Source of the DNA: G963665815 sp942492065
GTDB taxonomy: Bacteria > Cloacimonadota > Cloacimonadia > Cloacimonadales > JAIOQZ01
Direction: 5' to 3'
DNA: 64,000 nucleotides
Assembly (NCBI GenBank): GCA_942492065.1
Contig: CALODV010000013.1
Location: 1,116,001 to 1,180,000, forward strand
Part shown: positions 28,401 through 38,090 of the stretch, one piece after another
How the letters are laid out: each line of letters opens with the position of its first letter
How positions within the stretch are numbered: position 1 is the first letter of the stretch
Notes under the pieces: generated by a model
Seen by the model: only the letters and a program-made list of their open reading frames with translations
Database searches by the model: none
Told to the model about the DNA's origin: nothing
Made by a program: the position numbers and the translations under genes

Positions 28401-31400
28401 GATGATATGGGTAACTTACCTGTAGTAGAACTATCAATTGATACTAACACCGGTTTCGAAAATGTCGGAACAGTAGTAACTTGTACTGCTACAGCCAGTG
28501 ATGCTGTATCCGGAGCTCAAACAGTTGCAATCGATTTCAGCGGAACAAATATTGATGCAAATGACGGTACTTTCTCAAATGCAACAATTACAATTGCTGA
28601 CGGTGCTACAACAGGTAGTGTAACCTACACAATACTTGATGATAGCGATTTTGAAGGGACTGAATATGCTGTTCTTACCATATCTAATCCTTCAGCCGGT
28701 ATTTCAATTGGTAATACTGATAATCAAACAGTAACAATAGTAGATGATGAAAGTACTGCTATACCTTATACAGAAACATTTGAAAATGATGATTTCGGTT
28801 ACTGGAGATCATACAGTGTTGTTGGTAATCAATACTGGTATGTGGCTTCTTCAGGAGCAGAAAGTTCTTCACACTCAGCTGGAATGAACGGCTATTCAGG
28901 TGGAACTCAACTTAATGAAGACTGGCTGATTTCTCCTCCTATCGATTTCAATGCTTCTTCCAATGAAGAATTACAGTTCTACACAAGCTGGAACTACGGA
29001 AACAGTGATGCAACAGATTATCTTAAAGTAATGTACTCTACAGACTTTTCTGTTGAAATGAATCCTTCAGCAGCAACATGGACTGAACTCACATTCGATT
29101 TCGCTGCTTCATCAAATACATGGCAGCAAACTACAGCAATCGATATCAGTACTATCGGCGGAACAGGATTTATCGCATTTAAATACAGATCAGAAGCTGC
29201 TGCAAGAAGCTGGCTTATTGATAATATCGAACTTAGAGAGCAGGTAATTATTCCTACTCCTAACCCTGTTAACAACCTTGCATACGGTAACGAAACTCAG
29301 AGTGATGTAAACATCACCTGGAATCAGCCTACAGGCGTGCACAATACAGACTGGTCAGGTGTTGTTGTATTTGTTTCAGACAACCAGTTTGAAAATATTC
29401 TTACTAACAACTCCATGGATAATTCAGCTTATTCAAATAACCTGGCATATGGAACTGTTACATCACAAATGCAGGCAGATGATGCAGGAAATTACGGTTA
29501 TTGTGTTTATAACGGTAATACTGATGATGCAGGTAATATAACAGTGACAGGTCTTAACGGTAACACTACATATTACGTAGCTGCTTATGCTTATTATGAA
29601 AATGGAACAACCGATTCATGGTCTTCATTATCTAATATTGCATTCACAACAACAGGTGTTGCTGATATCGCTAACTTCAACGTACAATACATTACTTACG
29701 ACCATATAAGCTTTACCTGGGATGCAATGACATCTGAATCAGTTGTCATTGTTGCCAGTGAAAACGGAGCAATTACTTCTGTCCCAACTGTTGATCCTGC
29801 TACCTTATCTGCCGGTTCAAATGTATTCGGAAACGGTACAGAGCTTAATACCGGTGAATTTGTAGTATATAAAGGTGCAGCAAACCAGGCAACTATTACA
29901 CTAACTTCATTGAATGATTATTACTTCAAGGCTTACACATACATTGGAACAAGCTGGGGTAATGGTTTTGAATCAAATCCATCTTCAGTCACTCCTGAAC
30001 CTCAACCTGTGACTAACGTTACTGCTCAGGGAGCAGATAGTGAAGTCGCACTTACATGGACAAATAATCCCGCTTCATCAGTAGGCTGGTGGGATGGTGG
30101 AGTTGTTGTAGTAATGAATGCTGCAATGGCTGTAGATATTACAAAATCAGATCTTAACGGTTCAGGTTACGGAAGTTCAGACTTCTCAGTTAACGATGAT
30201 TTATACACTAATCACGGAATAGGAACTCAGGCAGGTAACATAGTTGTATACAAAGGTACAGCTGAAACTGCTATAATCACAGGTTTAACAAACTGGACAA
30301 ACTATCACTTTGCAATATTTACAAATGATGGTACATCTTTAAGCCCAAGCTACTGGTCAGATGTTGAAGTTGCTCAAGCAACTCCAGAAGTACCAGGTTC
30401 AGATCTTGCAGCAGGTGATATTGCTATCACAGGTTACAATGCTGACACATACGATGATTTCTCATTCGTACTTCTGGAAGATGTACTTCCAAACACTGTC
30501 ATCAAATTTACTGATGATGGCTGGACAACAGCTGAAGCTTTCCGCGGTTCAGAAGATGTAGTTATCTGGAACAGTGGTACAACTTCATTACCTGCCGGAA
30601 CACACATCAGAGTATATGAAGACACCTCTAATAATCCATTAACCACTTTTGGTACAGTATCTGGTTCTTTACCAGCACTTTCATCATCTGGTGACCAGTT
30701 AATTGCTTATCAGGGTGACCATACAAGTCCTGTACTTCTCGGTGCACTTCATATGAACGGTGGCTGGGATGCTGAAGCTTCAAGCTCTAATACTTCTATT
30801 CTTCCTGCAGCTCTTACTGAAGGTTTTCATGCAATGGCAATTGATCCTGAAGTAGACAACGCAATGTATAACATGTCTGTTGTAACAGGAACAAAAGAAC
30901 AACTGCTTGCAGCTATTTACAATCCTGCAAACTGGCTTACAGATAACAGTACAGCATTCACTCTTCCTCCAACAGGAGCATTTGTGCTTGCAGGAATGAA
31001 CACTTACGCTAAAGCAAAAGTATTCCTTTCCGGTACATATAATACATCTACTTCAATGATGAATGATAACTTGAACCAATTCGGTTATCTTCCACTGCAA
31101 TCACCATATATTGACTCTTTAACAATTACAACAATGCCTGACAGTATTGTTGACTGGGTTTATGTTGAACTCAGAGATCAGGTAGATAATATTGTTGAAG
31201 GTAAATCAATGCTTCTCAGAATTGATGGACATATTGTTGATGGTGATTACTCAGGTGATGATACAATAAACTATATGAAATTCAATGCTGATGCAGGTGA
31301 TTACTATCTTGTAGTTCATCACAGAAATCACATTGGAATTATGTCATCAACAACTATCGCAACTGTAACAGCTCCGGGTTCAGCAAGTCTTTATGATTTC

Positions 31401-31706
31401 ACAACAAGTTCAGCATCTGCTTATACAAGCGGTCCTGCAGCAATGAGTGAAATTGAGACCGGTGTTTGGGGCTTGACTTCCGGTGATGTAAATCATGACG
31501 GTTCAATTCTAGTTAGTGATGCAACAATGTGGCAGGAAGCATTCAGTGCAGGTACTGCTGATGGTTATCACAATGCAGATATCAACATGGATGGATCAGT
31601 AATAGCAAGCGATAACACAATGTGGGTAAATACCTTCCAGAGTGGTGCTGCTGACTGTCAGATTCCTGCTGCGGAAGGTGACCAGTGGATGCCATCTGAA
31701 GATTAA
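25422..31706 (+). CDS. Giant secreted modular adhesin-like protein: choice-of-anchor J, Calx-beta, FN3 and dockerin-like repeats
   Basis: 2094 residues from the ATG at 25422, supported by AAAAGGAG seven bases upstream and a signal peptide right after it (hydrophobic to LFA at ~21). Order: a first jelly-roll plus Calx-beta unit (~22-285); three near-identical tandem units of ~276 residues (starting ~289, ~565, ~840), each a choice-of-anchor J domain (EDSNDWLI motif) plus a Calx-beta domain; a fourth J domain (~1114-1275); three FN3-like domains (~1280-1655); a lamin-tail-like beta domain (~1660-1870); and a C-terminal pair of dockerin-like calcium loops (DVNHDGSILVSD, DINMDGSVIASD, ~2020-2075). 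Probable calcium-stabilised surface protein. A terminator follows directly. Confidence 0.88.
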   Translation: MKGKVSIFTLFLIFMMVSSLFATDHFIESFENPDTWSSYTTGTVTFDSGAWEFVSVYPEASTASYDGVKACRINDDVAGASITAPAVNTVGTISFYYHRPFSGTGSFVLQKSTDGGTTFVDLDTVNFDNVTTPTFYSYNVNDMSSSVIMKIVNDDNTAHLTIDYVTITDFGGVANPVADISLSANAATETAQTVITVTANTDMAVTGDQTLDVAVTGAGIDANDYVLSNTVITIADGTTSGSVTFTVVDDTVFEGNETATIAISNPSAGLSLGSTLSDDVVITDNETPSLPLTEDFESNTLGVFTAYSSASNRDWGPASYSGNYYAYVNGYGGDEDSNDWLIAPALDLTSATAPQITFDNAKNYTGPDLELVVSTDYDGTSDPATQGTWTPLTFNMSTGSWAWVSSGAIDLTPYISSATYIGFHYITDASGSSGWEVDNIVINEATTTTPEVTLSLSANSGTEEDQTLITVTADADAAVSGDQTVDVAVTGTGIDGNDYVLSNTTITIADGMTSGDVTLTISDDSDIEGTETATITISNPSAGITLGTTVSGDVIIADNDTAPAGYPLSEDFESNTLGVFTAYSAASNTDWGAASYNNNYYAKMSGFNGDEDSNDWLITPALDLTSATAPQITFDNSMNYTGPALELKVSTDYDGTSDPTTQGTWTTLTYTMSSGSYTWVASGNIDLTSYISANTYVAFHYTSDATGSATWQIDNVVIDEAPQVPVVTLSLSDNAGFEADQTVITVTAVADAAVSGAQTVDVAVTGTGIDGNDYVLSGTTITIADGTTTGSVTFTISDDADYEGTETATITISNPSAGIVLGSTVTDDIAITDDDPFIATLPLSEDFETNTLGVFTAHSAASNKDWEPYTYSGNVFARISGFQGDEDSNDWLISPSLDLSAAAAPYIMFDNAVNYTGPALELKVSTDYDGTSDPTTQGTWTSLTFTLSSGGYSWAASGTVDLSSYISTATYVAFQYTSDASGAATWEIDNIVIDDMGNLPVVELSIDTNTGFENVGTVVTCTATASDAVSGAQTVAIDFSGTNIDANDGTFSNATITIADGATTGSVTYTILDDSDFEGTEYAVLTISNPSAGISIGNTDNQTVTIVDDESTAIPYTETFENDDFGYWRSYSVVGNQYWYVASSGAESSSHSAGMNGYSGGTQLNEDWLISPPIDFNASSNEELQFYTSWNYGNSDATDYLKVMYSTDFSVEMNPSAATWTELTFDFAASSNTWQQTTAIDISTIGGTGFIAFKYRSEAAARSWLIDNIELREQVIIPTPNPVNNLAYGNETQSDVNITWNQPTGVHNTDWSGVVVFVSDNQFENILTNNSMDNSAYSNNLAYGTVTSQMQADDAGNYGYCVYNGNTDDAGNITVTGLNGNTTYYVAAYAYYENGTTDSWSSLSNIAFTTTGVADIANFNVQYITYDHISFTWDAMTSESVVIVASENGAITSVPTVDPATLSAGSNVFGNGTELNTGEFVVYKGAANQATITLTSLNDYYFKAYTYIGTSWGNGFESNPSSVTPEPQPVTNVTAQGADSEVALTWTNNPASSVGWWDGGVVVVMNAAMAVDITKSDLNGSGYGSSDFSVNDDLYTNHGIGTQAGNIVVYKGTAETAIITGLTNWTNYHFAIFTNDGTSLSPSYWSDVEVAQATPEVPGSDLAAGDIAITGYNADTYDDFSFVLLEDVLPNTVIKFTDDGWTTAEAFRGSEDVVIWNSGTTSLPAGTHIRVYEDTSNNPLTTFGTVSGSLPALSSSGDQLIAYQGDHTSPVLLGALHMNGGWDAEASSSNTSILPAALTEGFHAMAIDPEVDNAMYNMSVVTGTKEQLLAAIYNPANWLTDNSTAFTLPPTGAFVLAGMNTYAKAKVFLSGTYNTSTSMMNDNLNQFGYLPLQSPYIDSLTITTMPDSIVDWVYVELRDQVDNIVEGKSMLLRIDGHIVDGDYSGDDTINYMKFNADAGDYYLVVHHRNHIGIMSSTTIATVTAPGSASLYDFTTSSASAYTSGPAAMSEIETGVWGLTSGDVNHDGSILVSDATMWQEAFSAGTADGYHNADINMDGSVIASDNTMWVNTFQSGAADCQIPAAEGDQWMPSED

Positions 31707-31730
31707 TAATTAAGTTAATCATATATATAT

Positions 31731-31760
31731 AGGCTGTCGATTCCCGACAGCCTTTTTTTT
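31731..31760 (+). terminator. Rho-independent terminator after the adhesin-like gene
   Basis: AGGCTGTCG (31731-31739), 5-nt loop, CGACAGCCT (31745-31753), then a run of eight T. Perfect 9-bp stem. Confidence 0.93.
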
Positions 31761-31931
31761 ATGGATTGCGATAAATAGTTTGTGAAAAGTAAGGTCAATT
31801 TAATTCTCTGAATAGAGAATTGGAGTGGGGAACATAAATTAAATGCAGGGAGTATTGGTCCCAATTACACATTGTGAACTGTGTGCAAGCTATTGGATAT
31901 AAGTTAGTTATGGATTGATTCGAAATAACAC

Positions 31932-34900
31932 CTACTTCATTGAAACAAAATCTTCATCATCAATATGTATCTTATCTCTCACAACAAGGAATTTCAATGC
32001 CTCTTCGTAGTAATTTTCGGTGGATTTTGAAAGTTTTTTCCAACCAAGAATCTCATTAACTTTTCTGTATAACTCTCTTATGTGAACAGCATGATTATGT
32101 TCTAGGACTATGATAAAACCATAAGCAATTTCCTGCGGACATATAACTTTTGGATTCCGTTTGTTCTCTTGACCTGATGTCCTCAATTTTACGACAGTAT
32201 CGGGATTTTGTGAATCCTTCCAGAAGAAAGTTCTACGTCCTGATTCATCTTTCTTTACATGCGCTGAAAGACTATCAAGAATCCTGTTCACACGGCTTCC
32301 TCCTCTGGTTAGCCCCCAGCTTTTATAAATCTTCATATACAGTTCTTCTTTAAGTATCGGTGCTTCTTTTTCAATTGTTTCATTAAGTTGATAAGTTATT
32401 CTGTCCTGACTCTGTCCCCAGTAGAATTCATCTGAATAATAGTATTCCATTTCAATATCAGCTTCTTCATATTCACCGAAAGCATCTGAGAAGTTCTGAT
32501 CTTCTTGTATAAAATCACTTTCCTCTATTTGTAAAAGGCTATTAAAGGATGCTTGCGATTGATTAAGATCTTTATCTTTGTTGTTTTCTACCAGGAGTTG
32601 AGTCAACCTCTTATCAATATCATTTATGATTTTGTCTTTATCATAGAACCAGTCTGTAGACCAGATTCGCAGAATTTTCCACCCCATGTTTTCGAGAACC
32701 TGCTGCCGAAGAATATCTCTGTCTCTTGCAGATCGTGAATTATGATATGTACGCCCGTCACATTCAATTCCTGCCAGGAAGACACCGGGTTTGTCAGGAT
32801 GTGTTACTCCGATATCAATTCGATAATTACCAACACCAACCTGAGATATAACATTCCAGTTTTTTACGGTTAAAGCTGTATACACTTCCTCTTCAAAAGG
32901 TGAGTCAAACTGACTGAACGCCGGTGAGTCTGCTTCTTCTTTAAAAGATACTGATGCTCCCTGTTCAGCATAATTCAGGAATTCTCTGAGAAGTTTAACA
33001 CCTAGATACTTTGATTTTTTCAGATCAATATTCTCCTTTCTGATTGAACTGAATACAATGATCCGTTCCCTCGCTCTGGTAATTGCAACATTAAGTCTTC
33101 TATGACCGCCAACACTGTTCAATGAGCTGAATCTTTGTGTCATAACACCAAGTTCGTCATATCCGAAAGTCATAGAGAATAATATGATATCTCTCTCATC
33201 TCCCTGAACATTTTCAATATTTTTGATGAAGATAGAATCCTGATCATTATTACTCAGAAGTTCATCAAGTTCAGGATGTTTTCTGACTTCGCTATAGAGT
33301 AAATCTTCAATTTTGTTACTCTGGTTCTGATTAAATGTTATGACTCCTATAGAGGTAATTCCGTGTCTGAGGAATTCAATTATTTGTTTAACAACAGCCA
33401 GAGCTTCCTTTTTGTTGGTTCTGGAGCGTCCTCTGTCATATATACCATCTTTTATGAACCTGAAAGAGACAGCCTTGTCCTCTATGGAATTTGATGGGAA
33501 AGTGTTAAGTTTGTTAGAATATATGTGCCTGTTGGAAAAAGCAATCAAACTCTCATGTCTGCTTCTATAGTGCCATCTTAATGTTATATTATCAAGATGT
33601 TTCTGACATTCATCCAAGATGCTCTCCAGATCTTCGTATTCTTCTCCCATGAAATCTTCACTTATAGATTTTGTGAATAAGTTAGTGGGGGGAAGCTGCT
33701 TGGAGTCGCCGACAACAACAACTTGCTTTCCGCGACCAATGGCACCTATTGCATCCCATGGTGTAATCTGAGAGGCTTCATCAAAAATGATCAGGTCAAA
33801 AATCTGTCTTGCAGGTAAGTATTGAGCCACAGAAAGAGGACTCATCAGCATACATGGTTTAAGATTATTCATAATCGGTTCAATCGAATAAAGAAAGTTC
33901 CTGATAGACTTCTGCTTACGCTTCTTCAGTGATTCTTTATTAATTATACTTATAGGAGAAGATAATGTTACCATTTTGCTGTTTACAGGTTTATTCTTCA
34001 ACAACTCATTTATCATTTTCAATACAGATTGCTGCTGATGCTTACAGTCAAGCTCATGGAACTCCGCTATAGTATCATGATGCTTTACTGAAGAGAATGA
34101 TCTAAGAACTTGGGAAGAGTTTAGATTCTCTTTCAACCATTTGTTATGAAAATTAAATTTGAACACTTGTATAAGATCTTCATAAGAAAATGACTCTGAA
34201 AAAAGATTATCGAATAACTCCGTAAATCCGAGCTCAATTATTTGTTTTGCTTCCTGCTGTATTGATGCCCAGTACCTGATATCCTTCTTGTGTTTGTCTA
34301 TATATGATAACTTTTCAGTGATATCACAGATTGAAAAATCCTCTGCAGGTTCCAGCACAAGTCTGTCAGAAATCCAACTGTAAGCGGATTCTATTTCTGA
34401 GACTACAGCACATATATCTTTAAGTAATTTCAAAGTCTGATTCGAGCTGTCTGATAATATACCTTCATCAAAGAGCTTTTTTATCTGCTCTTTAATCTGA
34501 GGACTGTTAATGGACTCAGTCAAAAGATTCACAGTTGAAATTATACTATCCATACTGTTTAGATACTCTGGAATTTCTGCAACAGTAAGCTTATTCCATC
34601 TCACACCAAAAGTTCTCTCAGCTATTTGATGGTAAGCTTTCATGTCCTCTATAAGCTGATTAATGGCAATGCCCTTTTCTGCATATAAATCTACTTGAGA
34701 AACCGTAAATTTATCTGACGTGGTGAAATTGACTTTCTGTTTTTTTAGAAGTTTATTGTTCTTAAAAAATTTAGCCAGAAACCATGAGTTATTATTTAAT
34801 TGGATTTCTTTCCTGAGAGCTTGTAAATCCTGATTGAGAAACTCTTTCTTACATGCTTTGGTGAACTCAGCAAAACGGGAATCATGATCATCTTTCAATC

Positions 34901-37709
34901 TTGCATATTCTTTCAATTCTTTCAGAATTGATTTCCATTGGGGCATATTGATAAATGTTCCGGGGATTTCAGGTGAACTCAACAGAAGTTCGAACAGTGT
35001 TTTCATAATATTGATAGTTGAGAAGGTATGGCTATTAATATCAGGAATGCTGATTTTTATCTGGAGTTTCTTGAGTAGCTCAAGTAGATGATCGATTTTC
35101 AGGAACAATGAACTAATGTATTCCCCCAGTTGATCGATTGTATCAAAATTGAATTCAGAAATCTTACAATCCTTGAATACAAAACCGTCTTCAAGGTTTA
35201 GTTCAGCACAATAACTTCGGATATTTTTCAGTTTATCTAATATTCTCAGGTATTCTTCTTCTTTTATATCTGAAACACTTTTGGATGTAATTATTACCTC
35301 TGGAAACCGATTATGCTTAGTGTGAATTCCATATGATTCATAGATTGAGAAACCGGAATCTCTTTTTTGATGCAGGTCAGTCACATAATCATTCAAGTAT
35401 GTCTTTTTGCTGTGTAGATTGTTTGATATATATTCCCAGGCATTTTCATTTTCCTGAATCCTGAAATCAAGAGCCGACTTAAAACTTTGAATAACTTCAC
35501 CTTTTTGTGATTTGTTCGAATGCAGCTCGAGACAGAATGGTTCCAGACAAATATCTTTTAACCTTTTGAAAACAACTTCCAGAGCAACTTTCTTTTCTGA
35601 AACAAACAGAACTGTTTTTCCTGAAGATATGGAGTTTGCAATAAGATTAGTAATAGTCTGGGATTTACCGGTCCCGGGAGGTCCCTGTATTATAAGGTTT
35701 TTACCCTTGCGGACAGATAGGATGGCAGCAATCTGTGATGAGTCGGCACTAAGGGGAAGTATCATTTCAGAGGGATGAATTGTATCAACTTCATGTTCCT
35801 GAGCCAGATCAATTTTTTCAAACACAACATTAGATTTTTCACCCTCCAGAATCCTTTTTACCAGTTTATTATCAGATAATGAGTCCTGATTTTCATGTAG
35901 ATCCCTCCACATCAGGAATTTTTTGAATGAGAAGTGCCCCAGCCAGACTTCTTCCAGTACATTCCAGTCTACTTTAGTCTTAATCTGCTTCCTGAACAAA
36001 TACCATACTTTACCAACGTCAACTCCGGAATCATCTTCTGGTAGGGGGTCTATACCTGGAATTTTAATGCCGAAATCATTCTCAAGCTTCTCAAGCAATG
36101 TGAAGTTTATGATCGGCTCATCATCTCTCAGTCTTAAAGTATAACCATCTATAATAGATTTCCTTATCAATTCTACAGGTACGAGGATAATTGGGGATTT
36201 CAGCAGGACTTTACTTTTATCGGTTTCTTTCCATTGCAGGAACCCCAGGCTGAGATATAAGGTGTTAGTTCCGCTTTCTTCTTCGCTTAATTTCTGTTTT
36301 CTGTATAAATTCAGTAGCCTTTTATTAGTATCGTTTTCTGTATATGCTGTATGCAGTATCAATTTATTCAGATCTGACTTTAAAACATCCGTATCAAACT
36401 CAGTATTTGTTCGGTTCTCATATTGTTTGCTATCCCTGATATGTGAAATATTTAGTTCAGGTTTTCCAAGAACTTTATAGGATTTTGAGTTGTTAAGCTC
36501 ATCTTCGAGTTTTTCCGGGTTTGGACATAGTAATCGGATTGTATTCTGTGTTTCTTTGTAGTTTATAAAATTGTTTCTCAATGACAAATCCAGAAGCCTG
36601 CTTTTCCATATATCAATTCTTCTTTTTACCTTTGTATCCTCTTCATAATAGTCAAGAAATGTCTTTTCCGAAATTGTATCATTGGTGTTTCTGTCAGCAC
36701 CGGAATTATCAAAATCAGTTTCTTTTCTTATAGAGTTAACAGGTCTTATTTTTGAAACAACTCTTGCCCCTGTAATATCAACACCAAATATAAAGTTATC
36801 TTTTTCTTTATAGTACTTTTCTGTATAAGAAACAGCTTTGTCGAAGGTTACAAACTCATCATTAGTAAGAAGTGTAGTCTCTATCGCGATTAGGTCATTA
36901 ATTTTATAGCTTTTTTCAAAGAAGCTCAAATCCGGTTCAATCAGTTTTTCTGTGAATATTTCCTCTAACCACACTCCGGAATAAGCATGTCCTTTTTTTA
37001 ATAAGACAACAGGATTAAGTCCTGCCTGCTCAAGACAGGCACAATAGAGAAGTGTAATATCCAGGCAGGTAGCGAACTTGGTTCTCAGAATATCATCAGT
37101 AGTCCTTATTTTCTGACCGGCATTCTCAAAGCTGGCAGGTGGGTTACTATATGTTATTCCTAACTCATGAATGGAGTTATATATTGCAGAACATATCTTC
37201 CATACTCTTTCCTTACTATTTGATTGATATCCGTTTATAGCTGAGTTTGATGTCTGTTCCTTGAGCTTGATTGAAGCTGTTTTTAATATCTTGATAACTT
37301 CATCATTATTGGGGTCTATGTAAGCAGCAATAAGTTCCGGTACAGGATACACTCCATGCCAGTCATTCATGGGGTAAATGTTCAACTCAAAATACTCGTC
37401 ATGGAGAATTTCGTCTTCAGTGAATACTTGAATATGAATGTTTCCTTTCAGACGTTCTTTCAGAGATTCCAGATAATTGAAATTAAACCTAAGTGCGGGA
37501 TGCTCAAGAATGTAGATCTCTCTGGGACTGATCATCTCAATGTCTGTTGTAAAACAGTGAAGAAATTCCGGTTCCGAATCAATCTTTAATGAGATATTTT
37601 CCAGATTATTATCATTGTTATTCTCTATTGAGATCTTTTTAATTAAAGAACAATCATTTTGATAGAGAGCGAAACTGTATTTGTTTATGTAGTCCATCAC
37701 AAAATTCAT
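31932..37709 (-). CDS. DUF4011-type superfamily 1 helicase with Vsr/REase-like nuclease and DUF3320 end; probable phage-defence protein
   Basis: 1925 residues. The N-terminal part includes a transglutaminase-like region (~140-250) with FATCLDITLLY (Cys ~216) and GHAYSGVW (His ~241). Next comes a DUF4011-like segment (~355-480, KSRLLDLSLRNNFINY). The split SF1 helicase has Walker A QGPPGTGKSQT (~673), Walker B IIFDEASQITPWD (~1310) and a late LNVAITRARERI (~1536). A Vsr/MTES_1575-like nuclease (~1630-1690, RIDIGV then IECDGRTYH) and a DUF3320-like tail follow. Proteins of this architecture have been reported as antiphage systems (I recall the name Hhe, unverified). It stands alone. Confidence 0.85.
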   Translation of the reverse strand: MNFVMDYINKYSFALYQNDCSLIKKISIENNNDNNLENISLKIDSEPEFLHCFTTDIEMISPREIYILEHPALRFNFNYLESLKERLKGNIHIQVFTEDEILHDEYFELNIYPMNDWHGVYPVPELIAAYIDPNNDEVIKILKTASIKLKEQTSNSAINGYQSNSKERVWKICSAIYNSIHELGITYSNPPASFENAGQKIRTTDDILRTKFATCLDITLLYCACLEQAGLNPVVLLKKGHAYSGVWLEEIFTEKLIEPDLSFFEKSYKINDLIAIETTLLTNDEFVTFDKAVSYTEKYYKEKDNFIFGVDITGARVVSKIRPVNSIRKETDFDNSGADRNTNDTISEKTFLDYYEEDTKVKRRIDIWKSRLLDLSLRNNFINYKETQNTIRLLCPNPEKLEDELNNSKSYKVLGKPELNISHIRDSKQYENRTNTEFDTDVLKSDLNKLILHTAYTENDTNKRLLNLYRKQKLSEEESGTNTLYLSLGFLQWKETDKSKVLLKSPIILVPVELIRKSIIDGYTLRLRDDEPIINFTLLEKLENDFGIKIPGIDPLPEDDSGVDVGKVWYLFRKQIKTKVDWNVLEEVWLGHFSFKKFLMWRDLHENQDSLSDNKLVKRILEGEKSNVVFEKIDLAQEHEVDTIHPSEMILPLSADSSQIAAILSVRKGKNLIIQGPPGTGKSQTITNLIANSISSGKTVLFVSEKKVALEVVFKRLKDICLEPFCLELHSNKSQKGEVIQSFKSALDFRIQENENAWEYISNNLHSKKTYLNDYVTDLHQKRDSGFSIYESYGIHTKHNRFPEVIITSKSVSDIKEEEYLRILDKLKNIRSYCAELNLEDGFVFKDCKISEFNFDTIDQLGEYISSLFLKIDHLLELLKKLQIKISIPDINSHTFSTINIMKTLFELLLSSPEIPGTFINMPQWKSILKELKEYARLKDDHDSRFAEFTKACKKEFLNQDLQALRKEIQLNNNSWFLAKFFKNNKLLKKQKVNFTTSDKFTVSQVDLYAEKGIAINQLIEDMKAYHQIAERTFGVRWNKLTVAEIPEYLNSMDSIISTVNLLTESINSPQIKEQIKKLFDEGILSDSSNQTLKLLKDICAVVSEIESAYSWISDRLVLEPAEDFSICDITEKLSYIDKHKKDIRYWASIQQEAKQIIELGFTELFDNLFSESFSYEDLIQVFKFNFHNKWLKENLNSSQVLRSFSSVKHHDTIAEFHELDCKHQQQSVLKMINELLKNKPVNSKMVTLSSPISIINKESLKKRKQKSIRNFLYSIEPIMNNLKPCMLMSPLSVAQYLPARQIFDLIIFDEASQITPWDAIGAIGRGKQVVVVGDSKQLPPTNLFTKSISEDFMGEEYEDLESILDECQKHLDNITLRWHYRSRHESLIAFSNRHIYSNKLNTFPSNSIEDKAVSFRFIKDGIYDRGRSRTNKKEALAVVKQIIEFLRHGITSIGVITFNQNQSNKIEDLLYSEVRKHPELDELLSNNDQDSIFIKNIENVQGDERDIILFSMTFGYDELGVMTQRFSSLNSVGGHRRLNVAITRARERIIVFSSIRKENIDLKKSKYLGVKLLREFLNYAEQGASVSFKEEADSPAFSQFDSPFEEEVYTALTVKNWNVISQVGVGNYRIDIGVTHPDKPGVFLAGIECDGRTYHNSRSARDRDILRQQVLENMGWKILRIWSTDWFYDKDKIINDIDKRLTQLLVENNKDKDLNQSQASFNSLLQIEESDFIQEDQNFSDAFGEYEEADIEMEYYYSDEFYWGQSQDRITYQLNETIEKEAPILKEELYMKIYKSWGLTRGGSRVNRILDSLSAHVKKDESGRRTFFWKDSQNPDTVVKLRTSGQENKRNPKVICPQEIAYGFIIVLEHNHAVHIRELYRKVNEILGWKKLSKSTENYYEEALKFLVVRDKIHIDDEDFVSMK

Positions 37710-38090
37710 GAATACTCCAATTCTATTTGAGGTTATGCATTTGTGTATAGTAATTCGCTGCTTTTACGCAAAGGCAAAACCTTGTCTGTTACCCTTAAAA
37801 TTCCTTACAAAATATTAAGTTTAATGTCACATACATACTCATGCCATATAGGCAGATCAGAGAAATCTCTAGCTAAACTGATTAGCCGATATACGAGCAT
37901 CTTTTCAAATCTTGTCAAGATGAAAAGTTAACTCTAACTTTTTTTGTCTATAACTTGATTATACTGGAGCTGACTATACTTTTCTCAAGAAAAATACTAG
38001 TATCTTACATCTTTATATACACAGTGAGTGAAATTGAAATCATTGCCCAAAATACTGGCATATTGGAGAAGTAATAACAATTCTTAAATG
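37710..38090. other. Intergenic region upstream of the helicase gene
   Basis: 381 bp of AT-rich sequence between the helicase start and the end of a propeller lipoprotein gene, both on the minus strand. It must contain the helicase promoter. I see no repeat, RNA gene or credible ORF. Confidence 0.4.

Noticed and set aside
26289..28760. Regular ~830-bp repeats considered as CRISPR-like or IS repeats
   Set aside because: They are in frame within one large gene and encode protein modules; no spacers.
37743..37931. 62-residue plus-strand ORF upstream of the helicase
   Set aside because: No SD, low-complexity basic composition, no partner genes.
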